Shown: positions 8,935 through 17,991, counted from the first letter of the stretch. The stretch is DNA of 64,000 bases from Streptomyces atratus (GCF_014648655.1 NZ_BMRN01000017.1:62001-126000); one strand, 5' to 3'. The notes: generated from the letters alone by a model not told the origin. Program-made: numbers and translations.

Positions 8935-9458
8935 CGGCCCCCGCCCGACGGACCGCGGCCGAAGGCTGGATTCCGACGCGCCGTCGCCTGCACGACGGGC
9001 TGCTCGCCGTGGTCGCCCCCTTGGCAGCCTTCTCGGTGGCCCTGGGCGGACTGACCGCTTGGACCGCATCGGGGGCCGCCGGGGCCCCGCCGCGCCTGGA
9101 GATCAGCGACGGGCGCGTCTTCCTGCCCTACAACGGCAACGTGGACACCGCAGCGTTCTTCCGGATCACCAACAGCGGCGGAGCCGACGACCGGCTGGTC
9201 TCTGTCACTTCCGCAGCCGTAGACAGCGCCATGCTCAGTCGGCACGTACGTCACGACAGCGGTGCAGGCTCCATGAGCATGGTCAGTTCAGTCGGTCTGC
9301 CGGCTGGAGAGACCCTGGCCATGTCGGCAAGCACGGTGGACGTGATGGTGAAAGTGAAGGACCGCCGGCAAGTGGGCGACGTGCTCCCCTTCGTCCTGCA
9401 CTTCCGCCACAGCGACCCGGTCGAGGCCCTGGCGGTCGTGGTCCGTCCAGGTGGCTGA
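8931..9458 (+). CDS. PCuAC-type extracytoplasmic copper chaperone, membrane-anchored
   Basis: A 175-residue protein with an uncleaved-looking N-terminal helix (residues about 24-45, LLAVVAPLAAFSVALGGLTAW) and an outer PCu(A)C domain. The family copper site H/M-x10-M-x21-H-x-M is partly visible: a Met before the SRHVRHDSG loop, Met residues in GSMSMVSS, and a late His in VLHFRHSD. PCuAC proteins hand copper to cytochrome oxidase or buffer it outside the membrane. The start overlaps the CopA stop (ATGA). It is the last gene of the copper operon. Confidence 0.78.
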   Translation: MTAPARRTAAEGWIPTRRRLHDGLLAVVAPLAAFSVALGGLTAWTASGAAGAPPRLEISDGRVFLPYNGNVDTAAFFRITNSGGADDRLVSVTSAAVDSAMLSRHVRHDSGAGSMSMVSSVGLPAGETLAMSASTVDVMVKVKDRRQVGDVLPFVLHFRHSDPVEALAVVVRPGG

Positions 9459-9743
9459 ATCATCCTCGGACCAGGCACTTCACCCGCAACAACGGAGTCC
9501 GGCTTGCCGTTCTTGGCGTCCTCGTGGACGAGCAACGTGCGGGAGCCCGGCGGAGCGGCGCGCACGCGGTCCCGTTGCCCTCGGCTGCCGGCCGTGCAGG
9601 GCGCATCGGCTGTTCGCCGGTATGTCCGCGGACGGAATTCGTCTCCTGGGAACTGAATGTGTCTCTCATCCGACTACTGCCGGGGGCTGGGAAGTTGACC
9701 AGCCACCCAACCTGCACGGCTGTGGCTGACGATCGAGGGGCGT

Positions 9744-10382
9744 GTGATGCGTGGGCTGGATGTGCGTATGCGGGATGTCGCCTGCCGACATGGCCGACTG
9801 GAGGCCGTCGCCGACGTGGATCTGGAGATCACAGCCGGTGAACGGGTGGCGCTGACCGGAACCAATGGCTCGGGTAAGACGACGCTGCTGCGTGCGGTGC
9901 TCGGTCTGCACCGACAGGTGACGGGGTCGATCCTGGTCGGCGGCCGAGGCACCCGCTCGCCCGCGGAGTGGGCGTGGCGCCGCCGTGCCTGCGCCTGGAT
10001 TCCGCAGAAGCCGGCGGCAGGCCGCTTCCCTCTTCTCGGCACCGAGCTGCTGGCCAGCAGCAGCGCTCGCGCTGAGGCAGCTTCGGCAGCGGCGCGGCTC
10101 GGTGTGGGGGCGCTGGTTGAGCGGCCTCTGCACACCCTGTCCGGCGGGCAGTTGCAGCGAATGTATCTCGCCCGGGCCATCGGCTGTGTCGCGGCCGGGG
10201 CCGAGGTTCTCCTCGCCGATGAACCTACCGCCGCCCTCGACTTCCGGGGGCAGGAGGAAGCGGCCGATGTTCTGACCTCCCTGCCGGTGACGCTCGTCGT
10301 GGTGACGCACGACCGGGCGCTGGCGGAGCGCTGCGACCGGGTGCTGGAAATGGCTGCAGGCCGTCTGCGGGAGGTCCGGTGA
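9744..10382 (+). CDS. ABC transporter ATPase, zinc/manganese type
   Basis: A 212-residue ATP-binding subunit. Walker A is GTNGSGKTT, the signature LSGGQLQRMYLARAI, Walker B EVLLADEPTAALD, and the switch His lies in VVVTHDRAL. It is short for the class but complete. Start GTG 9744 or ATG 9747. The stop overlaps the permease start (GTGA). Together with the permease and the lipoprotein it forms a ZnuABC/TroABC-like metal importer. I saw no clear Zur or MntR box in the 285-bp region upstream, so the metal is uncertain. Confidence 0.88.
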   Translation: MMRGLDVRMRDVACRHGRLEAVADVDLEITAGERVALTGTNGSGKTTLLRAVLGLHRQVTGSILVGGRGTRSPAEWAWRRRACAWIPQKPAAGRFPLLGTELLASSSARAEAASAAARLGVGALVERPLHTLSGGQLQRMYLARAIGCVAAGAEVLLADEPTAALDFRGQEEAADVLTSLPVTLVVVTHDRALAERCDRVLEMAAGRLREVR

Positions 10383-11245
10383 CTCTCGCGACCGCCGATC
10401 TCGGTGAACTTCTTCAGCTGCTCCCCGTTCAGCGAGCGGGGTTCGCGCTGCTGCTGGCCGCGATCGGGCTGCCGGTGGTGGGCGTGGTCATCGTGGGTCT
10501 GGACATCATGCCGGTGCGGTTCGCGATGATGCACGTCGCGTTGCTCGGCATCGCGGTCGGCATCGTGACCGGACTCGACCCCATGTTGTGCGCACTCGTG
10601 GCGTGTGCTCTGTCCGGGGCTGCGATCGCTCCTCTCGCTCGTACCCCGGATGGGCTGTCCGGCGCGATGGGATTGCTCATGAGCATCGCGATCGCGGCGG
10701 CGCTGTTGGTGCTCGCGGTCTCGGGCGTCAACGCCTCAGGAGCATTCGCGCTGCTCTGGGGGTCGATCCTGTCCGTAGGAACCGCCGACCTGGTTTTGCT
10801 CGGCGCGCTCGCAGTCGTCGTCATCGGCCTGTTCCTGTGGCGGCGCCGTGATATCGCGCTACTGCTGTACGACCGGGAGCTCGCCCAGTGCTCCGGGGTC
10901 GCGATACGCGCGCTGACTCTCGTGCTGCTGGTCCTGGTCGCGGTCGCCGTCGCCGGAGCGATCAAGCTCACGGGCGCGCTGCTGGTCGACGCCCTCACCC
11001 TCCTTCCGGCTCTCGCCGCTCGCCGTCTTGGCACCTCACTGAAGTCGATCACGCTCTGGGCCGTTGCCGTCGGCATCGTCGTGAACCTGACCGGGTTCCT
11101 CATCGCACTGTGGCTGGACTGGCCTCCCGGGCCTGTTCTCGTCCTGACTGCGGGGGCCGCTGTCCTCGCCGTCCATCTCATACCCGAACGGAGAATCAGC
11201 TCATGGCGCGCACCCGCGGCCGTTCCTCTTCCCTCCTCGCACTGA
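10379..11245 (+). CDS. ABC-3 family metal permease (ZnuB-like)
   Basis: A 288-residue polytopic membrane protein with about eight hydrophobic helices. It has the ABC-3 family look of ZnuB/TroC permeases: MMHVALLGIAVG early, and late GAIKLTGALLVDALTLLPALAARRL, which resembles the family's conserved cytoplasmic coupling region. It is translationally coupled to the ATPase (GTGA), and its last 43 bases overlap the start of the binding-protein gene. It forms the channel through which the metal enters. Confidence 0.87.
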   Translation: MTLATADLGELLQLLPVQRAGFALLLAAIGLPVVGVVIVGLDIMPVRFAMMHVALLGIAVGIVTGLDPMLCALVACALSGAAIAPLARTPDGLSGAMGLLMSIAIAAALLVLAVSGVNASGAFALLWGSILSVGTADLVLLGALAVVVIGLFLWRRRDIALLLYDRELAQCSGVAIRALTLVLLVLVAVAVAGAIKLTGALLVDALTLLPALAARRLGTSLKSITLWAVAVGIVVNLTGFLIALWLDWPPGPVLVLTAGAAVLAVHLIPERRISSWRAPAAVPLPSSH

Positions 11246-12003
11246 GTGCAGCACTGGCCCTGGTGGCCGGCTGCGGAAACGACGCGTCGTCGTCCGGAGA
11301 CGGAGGCGACAAGCACGACGGGCAGCCGGTGGTGATCGTCACCACGACCTGGGAAGGGGCTTTGGCGAAAGCCGCGGGTGCCGAGGACGTGAAGGTCATC
11401 GTGCCCCAGTCCGTACAGCACGCACCGGACTACGACCCGAAACCCTCCGACCTCGCGGCCGTCGCCGGTGCCGATTTCGTGCTGTACGCATCCTTCGAGC
11501 CGTATGCCGGAAAGATCAAGGAGGCTGCCGGCTCCAAGGCCGAACTGGTCGAGGTGAACCTCGACAACGATGCGGACAAGGTCGAAGCCGAGGTGGCCAA
11601 GCTGGGCAAGTTGTTCGGCACCGAGGGCGCCGCAGCGAAGTGGAAGACGACCTTCGACAGCGAGTACGCCAAGCTGTCCAAGGATCTCAAGGCCAAGTGG
11701 CCGGGCGGGAAGAGCCCGGTGGTCGTCAGCCAGGTCTTCACCACCTGGGCGGCGAAGCTGGCGGGTGCGAACCTGGTCGGCACCTACGGGCCCGAAGCCG
11801 TCACCCCTGCCCAACTGGCGAAACTGGGCGAGAAGAAGCCCGCCCTCGTCCTGGACAACGCCCACATGTCGACCGGCACGGTTCTGCCCGACTCCGGCGC
11901 CAAGCAGGTCGAGATCGTCAACTACCCGGGGGAGGAGCTCGACCTGCTGCCCGTATACCGCAACGCGGCAACAGCAATGAAGGAGGCCATGTCCACATCC
12001 TGA
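11203..12003 (+). CDS. Metal-binding lipoprotein of a zinc/manganese ABC importer
   Basis: A 266-residue cluster A-I solute-binding protein. The signal peptide ends in lipobox LVAGC (Cys24), then a Ser/Asp/Gly-rich linker with HDG. The family's metal-ligand positions are only partly recognisable: His in QSVQHAPDYDPKPSD, Glu in ASFEPY, His in DNAHMSTG, and acids in YPGEELDLLP. The loop HAPDYDPKPSD matches the HxYxPxPSD style of ZnuA/TroA proteins. It captures the metal outside the membrane and delivers it to the permease. The gene overlaps the permease 3' end by 43 bp and is followed at once by a strong terminator. Confidence 0.87.
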   Translation: MARTRGRSSSLLALSAALALVAGCGNDASSSGDGGDKHDGQPVVIVTTTWEGALAKAAGAEDVKVIVPQSVQHAPDYDPKPSDLAAVAGADFVLYASFEPYAGKIKEAAGSKAELVEVNLDNDADKVEAEVAKLGKLFGTEGAAAKWKTTFDSEYAKLSKDLKAKWPGGKSPVVVSQVFTTWAAKLAGANLVGTYGPEAVTPAQLAKLGEKKPALVLDNAHMSTGTVLPDSGAKQVEIVNYPGEELDLLPVYRNAATAMKEAMSTS

Positions 12004-12012
12004 AGCAGCACC

Positions 12013-12050
12013 GCGTGGGGGCAGCCCGGAAGACCGGGCTGCCCCCACGC
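12013..12050 (+). terminator. Perfect 17-bp hairpin ending the metal ABC operon
   Basis: Arms 12013-12029 and 12034-12050 are perfectly complementary with an AAGA loop. It lies ten bases after the lipoprotein stop codon. There is no U-tract, as is usual for Streptomyces terminators. Confidence 0.9.
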
Positions 12051-12124
12051 GTTCGCTGGTTCATGTGATGAGGAGGAGTCCCCGGGGCAGCTGGATGTCC
12101 CGGTCGCCCCGGCTGTGGCACCGT

Positions 12125-13804
12125 TCAGCTCGCCTGCCCGAGGGGAACTTCCTTCGTCGCGCCTGGCCGGCTGATCTCAGTCATACGCACTCGCAGTGCC
12201 GCCCGGTCGGGCTTGCCCGCAGGGGTGAGGGGCAGTTCGTCGACGACCAGGAGGCGCTCGGGGTGCTTGCGTCGTTCCAGTCCCCGTTCGGTCAGGTGCT
12301 CGCACAGCACCTCCAGCGTCAGGGAATCCGCAGCACGGGACACGACGCACGCCGCCAGCCGCTCGCCCATCACCGCATCCGGGATCCCGATGCACACGAC
12401 ATCACATACGAAGGGGTGGGTGGCGAGTTCCCTCTCGACTTCGGCGGGGCTGATGTTGGCTCCGCCGCGGATGACGACGTCCTTGAGACGTCCGACGATG
12501 TGCAGGATGCCGTCACCGTCGAGGAATCCGAGGTCCCCGGTGCGCACCCACCCGTCGGGAGTGCGGTATCGAGCGTCCAGCTCCGGGGAGCCGACGTAAC
12601 ACATGGGGGTCATGGGGCCCCGTGCGACGATCTCCCCGATCCCGCCGTCCGGCAGTTGTTCATGAGTCTCGGTGTCGGTGATACGTATGTCCGCGACCCG
12701 GGGGTCGGGGCGCCCGGCCACGACGCCCTGGCTGTCCGCATCCGGGGTGGCACTGCCCAGTCCCGTATGGCAGTTGACGCCGTCGGCCGATCCGTACAGG
12801 TTGACGACAGGACAGCCGAAAGCACTCGCGGCGTGCTCCGCCGTGGTCTCGTCCAGCGCGGAGCCACCCAGGATCAGGGCCGTCGGGGCGGGCAGCTTCT
12901 CGCCTGTGCCGTCGAGGCGGTCGAGCATCATACGCACCATGGTGGGCACGCCCAGGATGTGGGTGGGCTGGTGTTCGCGCACGGCGTCGAGCGCGGCCTC
13001 GGGGGTGAAGTGGTCCAGGAGGATGAGAGTTCCGCCGTGCCGGGCGAGGGCGACGCCCGTTCCGTTGGATCCGAAAGCTGAGGCGAGTGGCACGAGGAAC
13101 AGGCAGCGGGGCGGAGTCCGGTCGGGGATGAGCGAGGCGAGGAAGTTACCGCGCCCGCCGGCGAGTGCGTTGTGGGAGTAGGCGACCATCTTCGGCTCGG
13201 CCTCGGAGCCGGAGGAGACTAGTATGCGGACGGCGCTGTCAGGGTCCGGCCGTGCAGGAACGAATCCACTGGGGTCGGAGCGCAGCAGTTCCGAGAGCGG
13301 AATCGTTCCTTCAGGTGTGTTGCCGGGTCCGGCGGCGATGACGTGGCGCAGGGAGGGAAGCGCCGGGGCCAACGTCCGGAGGTCGGCGGCGTGATGGTTG
13401 CCCCGGTGCTCGACGGCGGCGATGACGGCGACGGCCTCCGCGCGGCGGAGCAGGCATTCTGCTTCCAGGCTGCCGCGGCCGACCGGGAAGGGCAGCGCCA
13501 CCGCACCGAGGGCGGCCAGGGCGAGATCGGCGATGACGGCGTGGCGGCCGTTGGGCAGTTGAACGCCGACCACATCGCCCGGACGTATGCCGAGGTCTCT
13601 GAGGGCGGTGGCCAGACATCGCACCTTGCGGTCGAGGGCGGTGTAACAGAGTTTGCCTTTGGCATCAAGGATCGCGGTGCGGTGGAGGTCCGTGATCTGC
13701 CGGGCGCGGAAGAGGCTGTAGAGGTCGAGGTCGGGGCAGGTCCCGTCGACGACCCAGGAGCGGCGGAGGTCGGCGGGCAGCAGATCGTGGAGGACGACGG
13801 TCAC
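12125..13804 (-). CDS. Acyl-CoA ligase of the AMP-forming superfamily (CaiC-like)
   Basis: A 559-residue ANL-superfamily ligase. Motifs are VSSGSEAEPKMVAYSH (ATP loop; the usual SGTTG is altered), NLYGSADG (A5), TGDLGFLDGDG (A7), GRLKDVVIRGGANISPAEVE (hinge), and the catalytic Lys in PLTPAGKPDR. It should turn a carboxylic acid into its CoA thioester. The GTG start at 13804 overlaps the CoA-transferase stop (GTGA), so the two are co-translated. With the CoA-transferase and the divergent acyl-CoA dehydrogenase it mirrors the CaiC-CaiB-CaiA set of carnitine metabolism, but the true substrate is unknown. Confidence 0.85.
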   Translation of the reverse strand: MTVVLHDLLPADLRRSWVVDGTCPDLDLYSLFRARQITDLHRTAILDAKGKLCYTALDRKVRCLATALRDLGIRPGDVVGVQLPNGRHAVIADLALAALGAVALPFPVGRGSLEAECLLRRAEAVAVIAAVEHRGNHHAADLRTLAPALPSLRHVIAAGPGNTPEGTIPLSELLRSDPSGFVPARPDPDSAVRILVSSGSEAEPKMVAYSHNALAGGRGNFLASLIPDRTPPRCLFLVPLASAFGSNGTGVALARHGGTLILLDHFTPEAALDAVREHQPTHILGVPTMVRMMLDRLDGTGEKLPAPTALILGGSALDETTAEHAASAFGCPVVNLYGSADGVNCHTGLGSATPDADSQGVVAGRPDPRVADIRITDTETHEQLPDGGIGEIVARGPMTPMCYVGSPELDARYRTPDGWVRTGDLGFLDGDGILHIVGRLKDVVIRGGANISPAEVERELATHPFVCDVVCIGIPDAVMGERLAACVVSRAADSLTLEVLCEHLTERGLERRKHPERLLVVDELPLTPAGKPDRAALRVRMTEISRPGATKEVPLGQAS

Positions 13805-15582
13805 GTGAAGCTCCAGGGGTCGGGAACAGCAGGGGCACCGTGCGCGTCGCGGCTGATCGAGCCGGAGAAGCGCGAATCGTGATGCAGGGTGGCCAGGTCG
13901 GTGGTGACCGCGGTGGCGGACAGCCCGTACGTGCGCAGCTGTGCCAGGGCGTCGTGGGTGGACAGACCGCTCAGGTCGTGAGCGCGGGCTGCTTCGGCGC
14001 AGGCGTCGGTGGGAGCGACCCAACCGTCGGCGGTGCGCAACGGGTGACGGAACCCGGCCGGCCTTCTTGCGTTCCCTCCGGCTGCGGCCCGGCGCAGGGC
14101 CGGGGCGGTGAGGACATCGGCCGCTCCCAGCAGCGAGGAGCCCACCCGGACGCCTTGTCGGTTGCGTTCACGCAGCAGCAGCCCCGCGAGGACGGCTTCC
14201 GTTCCCAGGAGCCCGCCCAGGACGTCGAGGAGGGTCATCAGGGACGGTGCGGGCGGTTCGCCTTCCGGGTGTACCGCTTCTCCGACTCCGGTGCGGGCCT
14301 GGACCATGAAGTCGGTCCCCATCGGGGCGCCGGAGATCCGGTCGGCCCATCCGCTGGTGTACGCGTAGACCAGTGCGGGGTTCACAGCGGCAAGGTGGTC
14401 GCCGTCGAGACCGAGCTGTGCGGCTTTGCCGGGTGCCCAGTTGTGGAGGAAGACATCGGCCTCTGCCGCCATCTCTCGCAGTCGGCGCCGGTCGGGCTCG
14501 GCTTTGATGTCGACCTCCACGGCCTGCTTGCCGCGGTTGAGCGCGAGCCAGCGGGCGGAGATGCCGGAGCAGGCCGGTGGCATGCCACGCAGCGGATCGC
14601 CACCCGGCGGTTCGATCCGGATCACGTGGGCGCCGAGCAGTCCCAGGAGGTGAGCAGTGAGCGGTGCCTGGATGCGGCGGCCGGCCTCCAGCACGGTCAG
14701 CCCTGCCAGTGGCCGTTCGGCCGCGGGGAGAACCGTGGGGGAACGGTGGCCGGGCCCGTGGGAGGTGAGTGACCAGGGCGGTGCACCGTCGTGTTCTGCT
14801 GCCCGCCCGACCAGGGATCCCAGCGGGCAGACCTCTGCGCCGGAGACCGCTGCCGCCTGGAGGATGCGCTGCCAGGAGTGGGCGCGTGTCGTCGTGTGCA
14901 GGGCCTGCGGGAAGGGAGCGCAGGCTGTGGCGTACCGGAATTGGAAGGGCCGCCAGCCGGCCCGTATCGCCTCGGGGGGCGCTTCCAGGGCCCGCCAGAA
15001 CGCGGCCCAGGCCCCCGGGTCCAGGGTCTCGAGCTCGAAGAGTGTGCCGACCGCGTCGGCGAAGGGCGGTCCCCCCGGTGCGAGTTCGGCGGCCTCACCC
15101 TCGTCGGCTCCGGCGGCGGCCAGGTACTGGGAGACGGTCAGCAGTCCGGCCCGGTCGACGCTCGTACTGACGCGTGCGGTCGTTCCCCCGCGGGCCTGGC
15201 CCAAGAGACCGGCCAGGATTCCCTGGACCGTGAGAACGGAGGCGGTGGTGGCGGCGTAATCGACGGCCAGGCCGCGCGGCCCGCCGTCACGCCGGCCATG
15301 CACGGCCATGATCCCGGTGGCGGCCTGGACGGTGGCCTCGTCGGTGACCCCGCTCTCCGGATCCGCCCAGTTCACCTCTGCTCCGATGGGCAGAATTCCG
15401 TCGCCGGTCAGCGCTATCTGCGCGGTTGACGCGGGTTGTGGCGCGGCTGGTTCCCGGCGGGTGCGGGCTCCCAGGAGCCGCAGGTGCTGCGCAGCAAGGC
15501 CGGTCAGTTCGGGCGGACCCGAGGTGTCCAGGTCAAGCCCGTCCAGTGGGCGGACCGTCTGTGTGGTGACTGGTGACGCCAT
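13801..15582 (-). CDS. Two-domain type III CoA-transferase (CaiB/BaiF family)
   Basis: A 593-residue protein, longer than the usual 400. Residues about 290-590 form the recognisable CaiB/BaiF domain: LAGLTVLEAGRRIQAPLTAHLLGLLGAHVIRIEPPGGDPLR, then LNRGKQAVEVDIK, FLHNWAPGKAAQLGL, and TDFMVQARTGVGE, whose Asp is the expected acyl-anhydride residue. The N-terminal 290 residues look like a second, degenerate copy (ALTGDGILPIGAEVNWADPESG). It should move CoA between carboxylic acids. It is coupled to the ligase downstream and divergent from the acyl-CoA dehydrogenase across a palindromic operator candidate. Confidence 0.85.
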   Translation of the reverse strand: MASPVTTQTVRPLDGLDLDTSGPPELTGLAAQHLRLLGARTRREPAAPQPASTAQIALTGDGILPIGAEVNWADPESGVTDEATVQAATGIMAVHGRRDGGPRGLAVDYAATTASVLTVQGILAGLLGQARGGTTARVSTSVDRAGLLTVSQYLAAAGADEGEAAELAPGGPPFADAVGTLFELETLDPGAWAAFWRALEAPPEAIRAGWRPFQFRYATACAPFPQALHTTTRAHSWQRILQAAAVSGAEVCPLGSLVGRAAEHDGAPPWSLTSHGPGHRSPTVLPAAERPLAGLTVLEAGRRIQAPLTAHLLGLLGAHVIRIEPPGGDPLRGMPPACSGISARWLALNRGKQAVEVDIKAEPDRRRLREMAAEADVFLHNWAPGKAAQLGLDGDHLAAVNPALVYAYTSGWADRISGAPMGTDFMVQARTGVGEAVHPEGEPPAPSLMTLLDVLGGLLGTEAVLAGLLLRERNRQGVRVGSSLLGAADVLTAPALRRAAAGGNARRPAGFRHPLRTADGWVAPTDACAEAARAHDLSGLSTHDALAQLRTYGLSATAVTTDLATLHHDSRFSGSISRDAHGAPAVPDPWSFT

Positions 15583-15670
15583 GCCTCTCCTCTCCTGGCC
15601 CGGCGGTGTTCGGCGCCGGGGATGTCCTCAACGCGGGAACCAGGGCGCCTTCGCGCCCGACCAGTTCCGT

Positions 15671-15695
15671 GGAGAGACAGTCGGACTGTCGCTCC
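15671..15695. promoter_or_regulatory. 25-bp near-perfect palindrome between divergent catabolic genes
   Basis: The centre is GACAGTC-G-GACTGTC (15676-15690), flanked by GGAG and CTCC arms with one mismatched pair. It lies midway between the CoA-transferase start (15582) and the dehydrogenase start (15726), where one regulator could control both directions. No regulator gene is adjacent. Confidence 0.6.
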
Positions 15696-15725
15696 AACGG
15701 GTTCCCGGCAGACTGGAGGAAAGTG

Positions 15726-16904
15726 GTGGAGGACCGAGATCAAGTCTCCAAAGGCGCAGGCGGAGCGGCTGAGTTGAGAGGACAGGTCGACCGCTTCATA
15801 CGCGAGCGGGTAATGCCGTGCGAAGAAGTCCTGGACGCCGGCGGACCGGCCTCCGCCGCCACCATGCGTGACCTGCACGACCAGGCCCGGAAGGAAGGTA
15901 TATGGGCCCTGCCGTTGCCCGCCGAGCTGGGCGGTCGTGGACTCTCCCTGACTGAGTACGCCCAGGTGGCCGAGGTCGAAGGAGCAAGCGATCACGGACC
16001 TGCCGCCCTGGGGTCGGCACCGCTGCTGGATGTGCTCATGCTGCACCGCCACGGCAGCGCGCGCGTAGGCGAGGAGTATCCGAAGCGACTCACCGCCGGG
16101 GAGCTCCGGGCCTGCTATGCAATGACGGAACAGGACGTCCTGGGTACCGACCCCTCCATGACGCGTACTCGAGCCGTGCAGGAGGCAGACGGGAGTTGGA
16201 GGGTCAGTGGCCGCAAGTGGTTCATCTCCGGAGCCGCCGGCGCCGACCTGGTGACCGTCCTGGCCCGCACCGACGGGGCCCCCGCGGACCGCGGCGGGCT
16301 TTCCCTGCTGCTGATCCCGGCCGACTCTCCCGGCTTCCGCGTCGTACGCGAACTTCCGGTCCTCGGCACGGGCGGCCAGTGGGAGATCGAACTGAACGGC
16401 GTCCGTGTCCCCGGCGACCATCTCATCGGCGAGCGGGGCAGCGCTCTGACCATTGCCGGAGAACGGCTGCAGCTCGGCCGTACCCTGCGCTGCCTGCGCT
16501 GGATCGGTCAGGCGCAGCGGGCCTTCGACTTGATGTGTGAGCGCGTCAACGCCCGCGCCGGCTCCCGTGGTCCGCTCGGCGGTCATCAGCTCGTGCAGCA
16601 GCATGTCTTCGAGTCACTGCTTGCCCTGCGTACGACCCGTCCCCTGGTCCACGAGGCCGTGACCCAGATCGATGCCGGGCTGGACGCGCACGTCGAGGTG
16701 GGCCTGGCCAAGGTCGCTGCCGCCCGCATGCTGCAGCGGGTGACGGACGCGGCCATCCAGGTGCACGGCGCGGCCGGCCTGGGACCCGACACTCCTTTGC
16801 CCGCGCTCTTCCGTACCGGACGCGCCGCTCGGATCCTGGACGGCCCGGACGAGCTGCACATCACGTCCGTCGCACGCCGTGTGCTGCGCGGCTACGACAC
16901 CTGA
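15726..16904 (+). CDS. Acyl-CoA dehydrogenase family protein (CaiA/ACAD10-like)
   Basis: A 392-residue flavin enzyme. The FAD/substrate strands are seen at CYAMTEQDVLGTDPSM and GRKWFISGAAGADLVTVLARTD. The C-terminal helical domain ends with DAAIQVHGAAGLGPDTPL and RAARILDGPDELHITSVARRVL. The LDGPDE sequence places it with ACAD10/11-type members, where an Asp rather than the classic Glu acts as base. GTG 15726 is preferred because GGAGGA ends five bases upstream; GTG 15723 is too close. It should introduce or reduce a double bond on the CoA ester made by the divergent ligase/CoA-transferase pair. Confidence 0.87.
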   Translation: MEDRDQVSKGAGGAAELRGQVDRFIRERVMPCEEVLDAGGPASAATMRDLHDQARKEGIWALPLPAELGGRGLSLTEYAQVAEVEGASDHGPAALGSAPLLDVLMLHRHGSARVGEEYPKRLTAGELRACYAMTEQDVLGTDPSMTRTRAVQEADGSWRVSGRKWFISGAAGADLVTVLARTDGAPADRGGLSLLLIPADSPGFRVVRELPVLGTGGQWEIELNGVRVPGDHLIGERGSALTIAGERLQLGRTLRCLRWIGQAQRAFDLMCERVNARAGSRGPLGGHQLVQQHVFESLLALRTTRPLVHEAVTQIDAGLDAHVEVGLAKVAAARMLQRVTDAAIQVHGAAGLGPDTPLPALFRTGRAARILDGPDELHITSVARRVLRGYDT

Positions 16905-16914
16905 GCGGCCGCAT

Positions 16915-17991
16915 CTACACCGTGCGGATGTCGATCAGTCCGGTGAGGGCTGCCAGTCCGAGGGCCAGGAAGAAGTCGCCCCAGATCAGTTCGTGGCGCA
17001 CGGCGACCGACTGCCCGGCGTCGTAGCAGCCGTTCAGCAGCATTCCGGCGGGACGGGCGCCGGTCGGTCCGGTGAGGTGTGCGGACACCAGGTGGTCCAG
17101 GATCGCGAGGGCGCGGGAGGAGCACTCCGCTGCCCGGGGTCCCGGGACGCGTGCCAGTTTCAGCAGCGCTACCGCTGTGATCGCGGCAGCCGAGGTGTCC
17201 TGCGGGCCGTCCGGTCGTGCCTCGTCGGCCGGCGGTACGCCCCACCGGGGCGCTCCTGTCCAGGGAGCGATCAGCTCTGCGCCCGTCGCTTCCAGCCGCT
17301 GTGGGTTCCACTGCGTGGTCCTGGGCTGGTGCAGGGCGTCGGCCACGGCCAGCAAGAGCCACGGCCGCCCCCGGCTCCAGCCTCGTGGCGGGTCGTCGCA
17401 CGCCTGCCAGCCCGTGTCCGGCTCGAACCGCAGGGCAGGCACCACAGAGCCATCGACGTGGCACAGGTCGATGTGCCGGTGGAGATGGGACGCGGCTGCC
17501 GCGGCGCCCTCGCCGCCCGCCGAGACGAGCAGAGGCACCACGCCGGGTACTCCGTCCACGCGGGCCAGCAGTCTGGGACCGCCGAACGCGGATCCCCAAG
17601 GAATCAGGCCCAGTTCGGGGTCAAGCGCGTCCAGGCAGGCGCGGGCACTTCGGTGACGCAGCTCGTCCGCCGACGGGTCGCTGATGGCCAGGGCGGTTCC
17701 GTACCAGAGGATCAGACCGCGGGTGGCGGTATCAGCCTCCACCCAGCCGGCCAGCCGCGCCGTGCAGGCCGAGGCCACGGCCCTGTCGGCCTCGTCACCG
17801 GTGTGCCTGGCCCGCAGCCACAGAAGGCCAGCCCAGAATCCGCCGGTCCACGATCCGCGACCGGTCGTATTCCAGCGGCCCGTATCCGGGTCGGCGAACA
17901 GCGGGAACCTCTCGCCGACTTCAGTTCGGGTGACGCCGACCCGGTGCAGGACGTCCGCGAGCGCGCGTTCGGCCCAGTCCCCCGCCGTCAC
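16915..17991 (-). CDS. Glycoside hydrolase family 88-like (unsaturated glucuronyl hydrolase)
   Basis: A 358-residue protein with the alpha/alpha-barrel signature of GH88: SWTGGFWAGLLWLRARH near the N-terminus, PPRGWSRGRPWLLLAVADAL in the middle, GPQDTSAAAITAVALLKLA, and the end CYDAGQSVAVRHELIWGDFFLALGLAAL. Characterised members hydrate the double bond of unsaturated uronyl sugars released by polysaccharide lyases. No secretion signal is seen, so it should act on imported oligosaccharides. GTG 17991 overlaps the MFS stop (GTGA), so carrier and hydrolase are coupled. The 3' end faces the dehydrogenase 10 bases away. Confidence 0.82.
   Translation of the reverse strand: MTAGDWAERALADVLHRVGVTRTEVGERFPLFADPDTGRWNTTGRGSWTGGFWAGLLWLRARHTGDEADRAVASACTARLAGWVEADTATRGLILWYGTALAISDPSADELRHRSARACLDALDPELGLIPWGSAFGGPRLLARVDGVPGVVPLLVSAGGEGAAAAASHLHRHIDLCHVDGSVVPALRFEPDTGWQACDDPPRGWSRGRPWLLLAVADALHQPRTTQWNPQRLEATGAELIAPWTGAPRWGVPPADEARPDGPQDTSAAAITAVALLKLARVPGPRAAECSSRALAILDHLVSAHLTGPTGARPAGMLLNGCYDAGQSVAVRHELIWGDFFLALGLAALTGLIDIRTV

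Noticed and set aside
9459..9743. Zur or MntR box upstream of the metal ABC genes
   Set aside because: No AT-rich dyad resembling a Zur box was found in this stretch, so the metal is left open.
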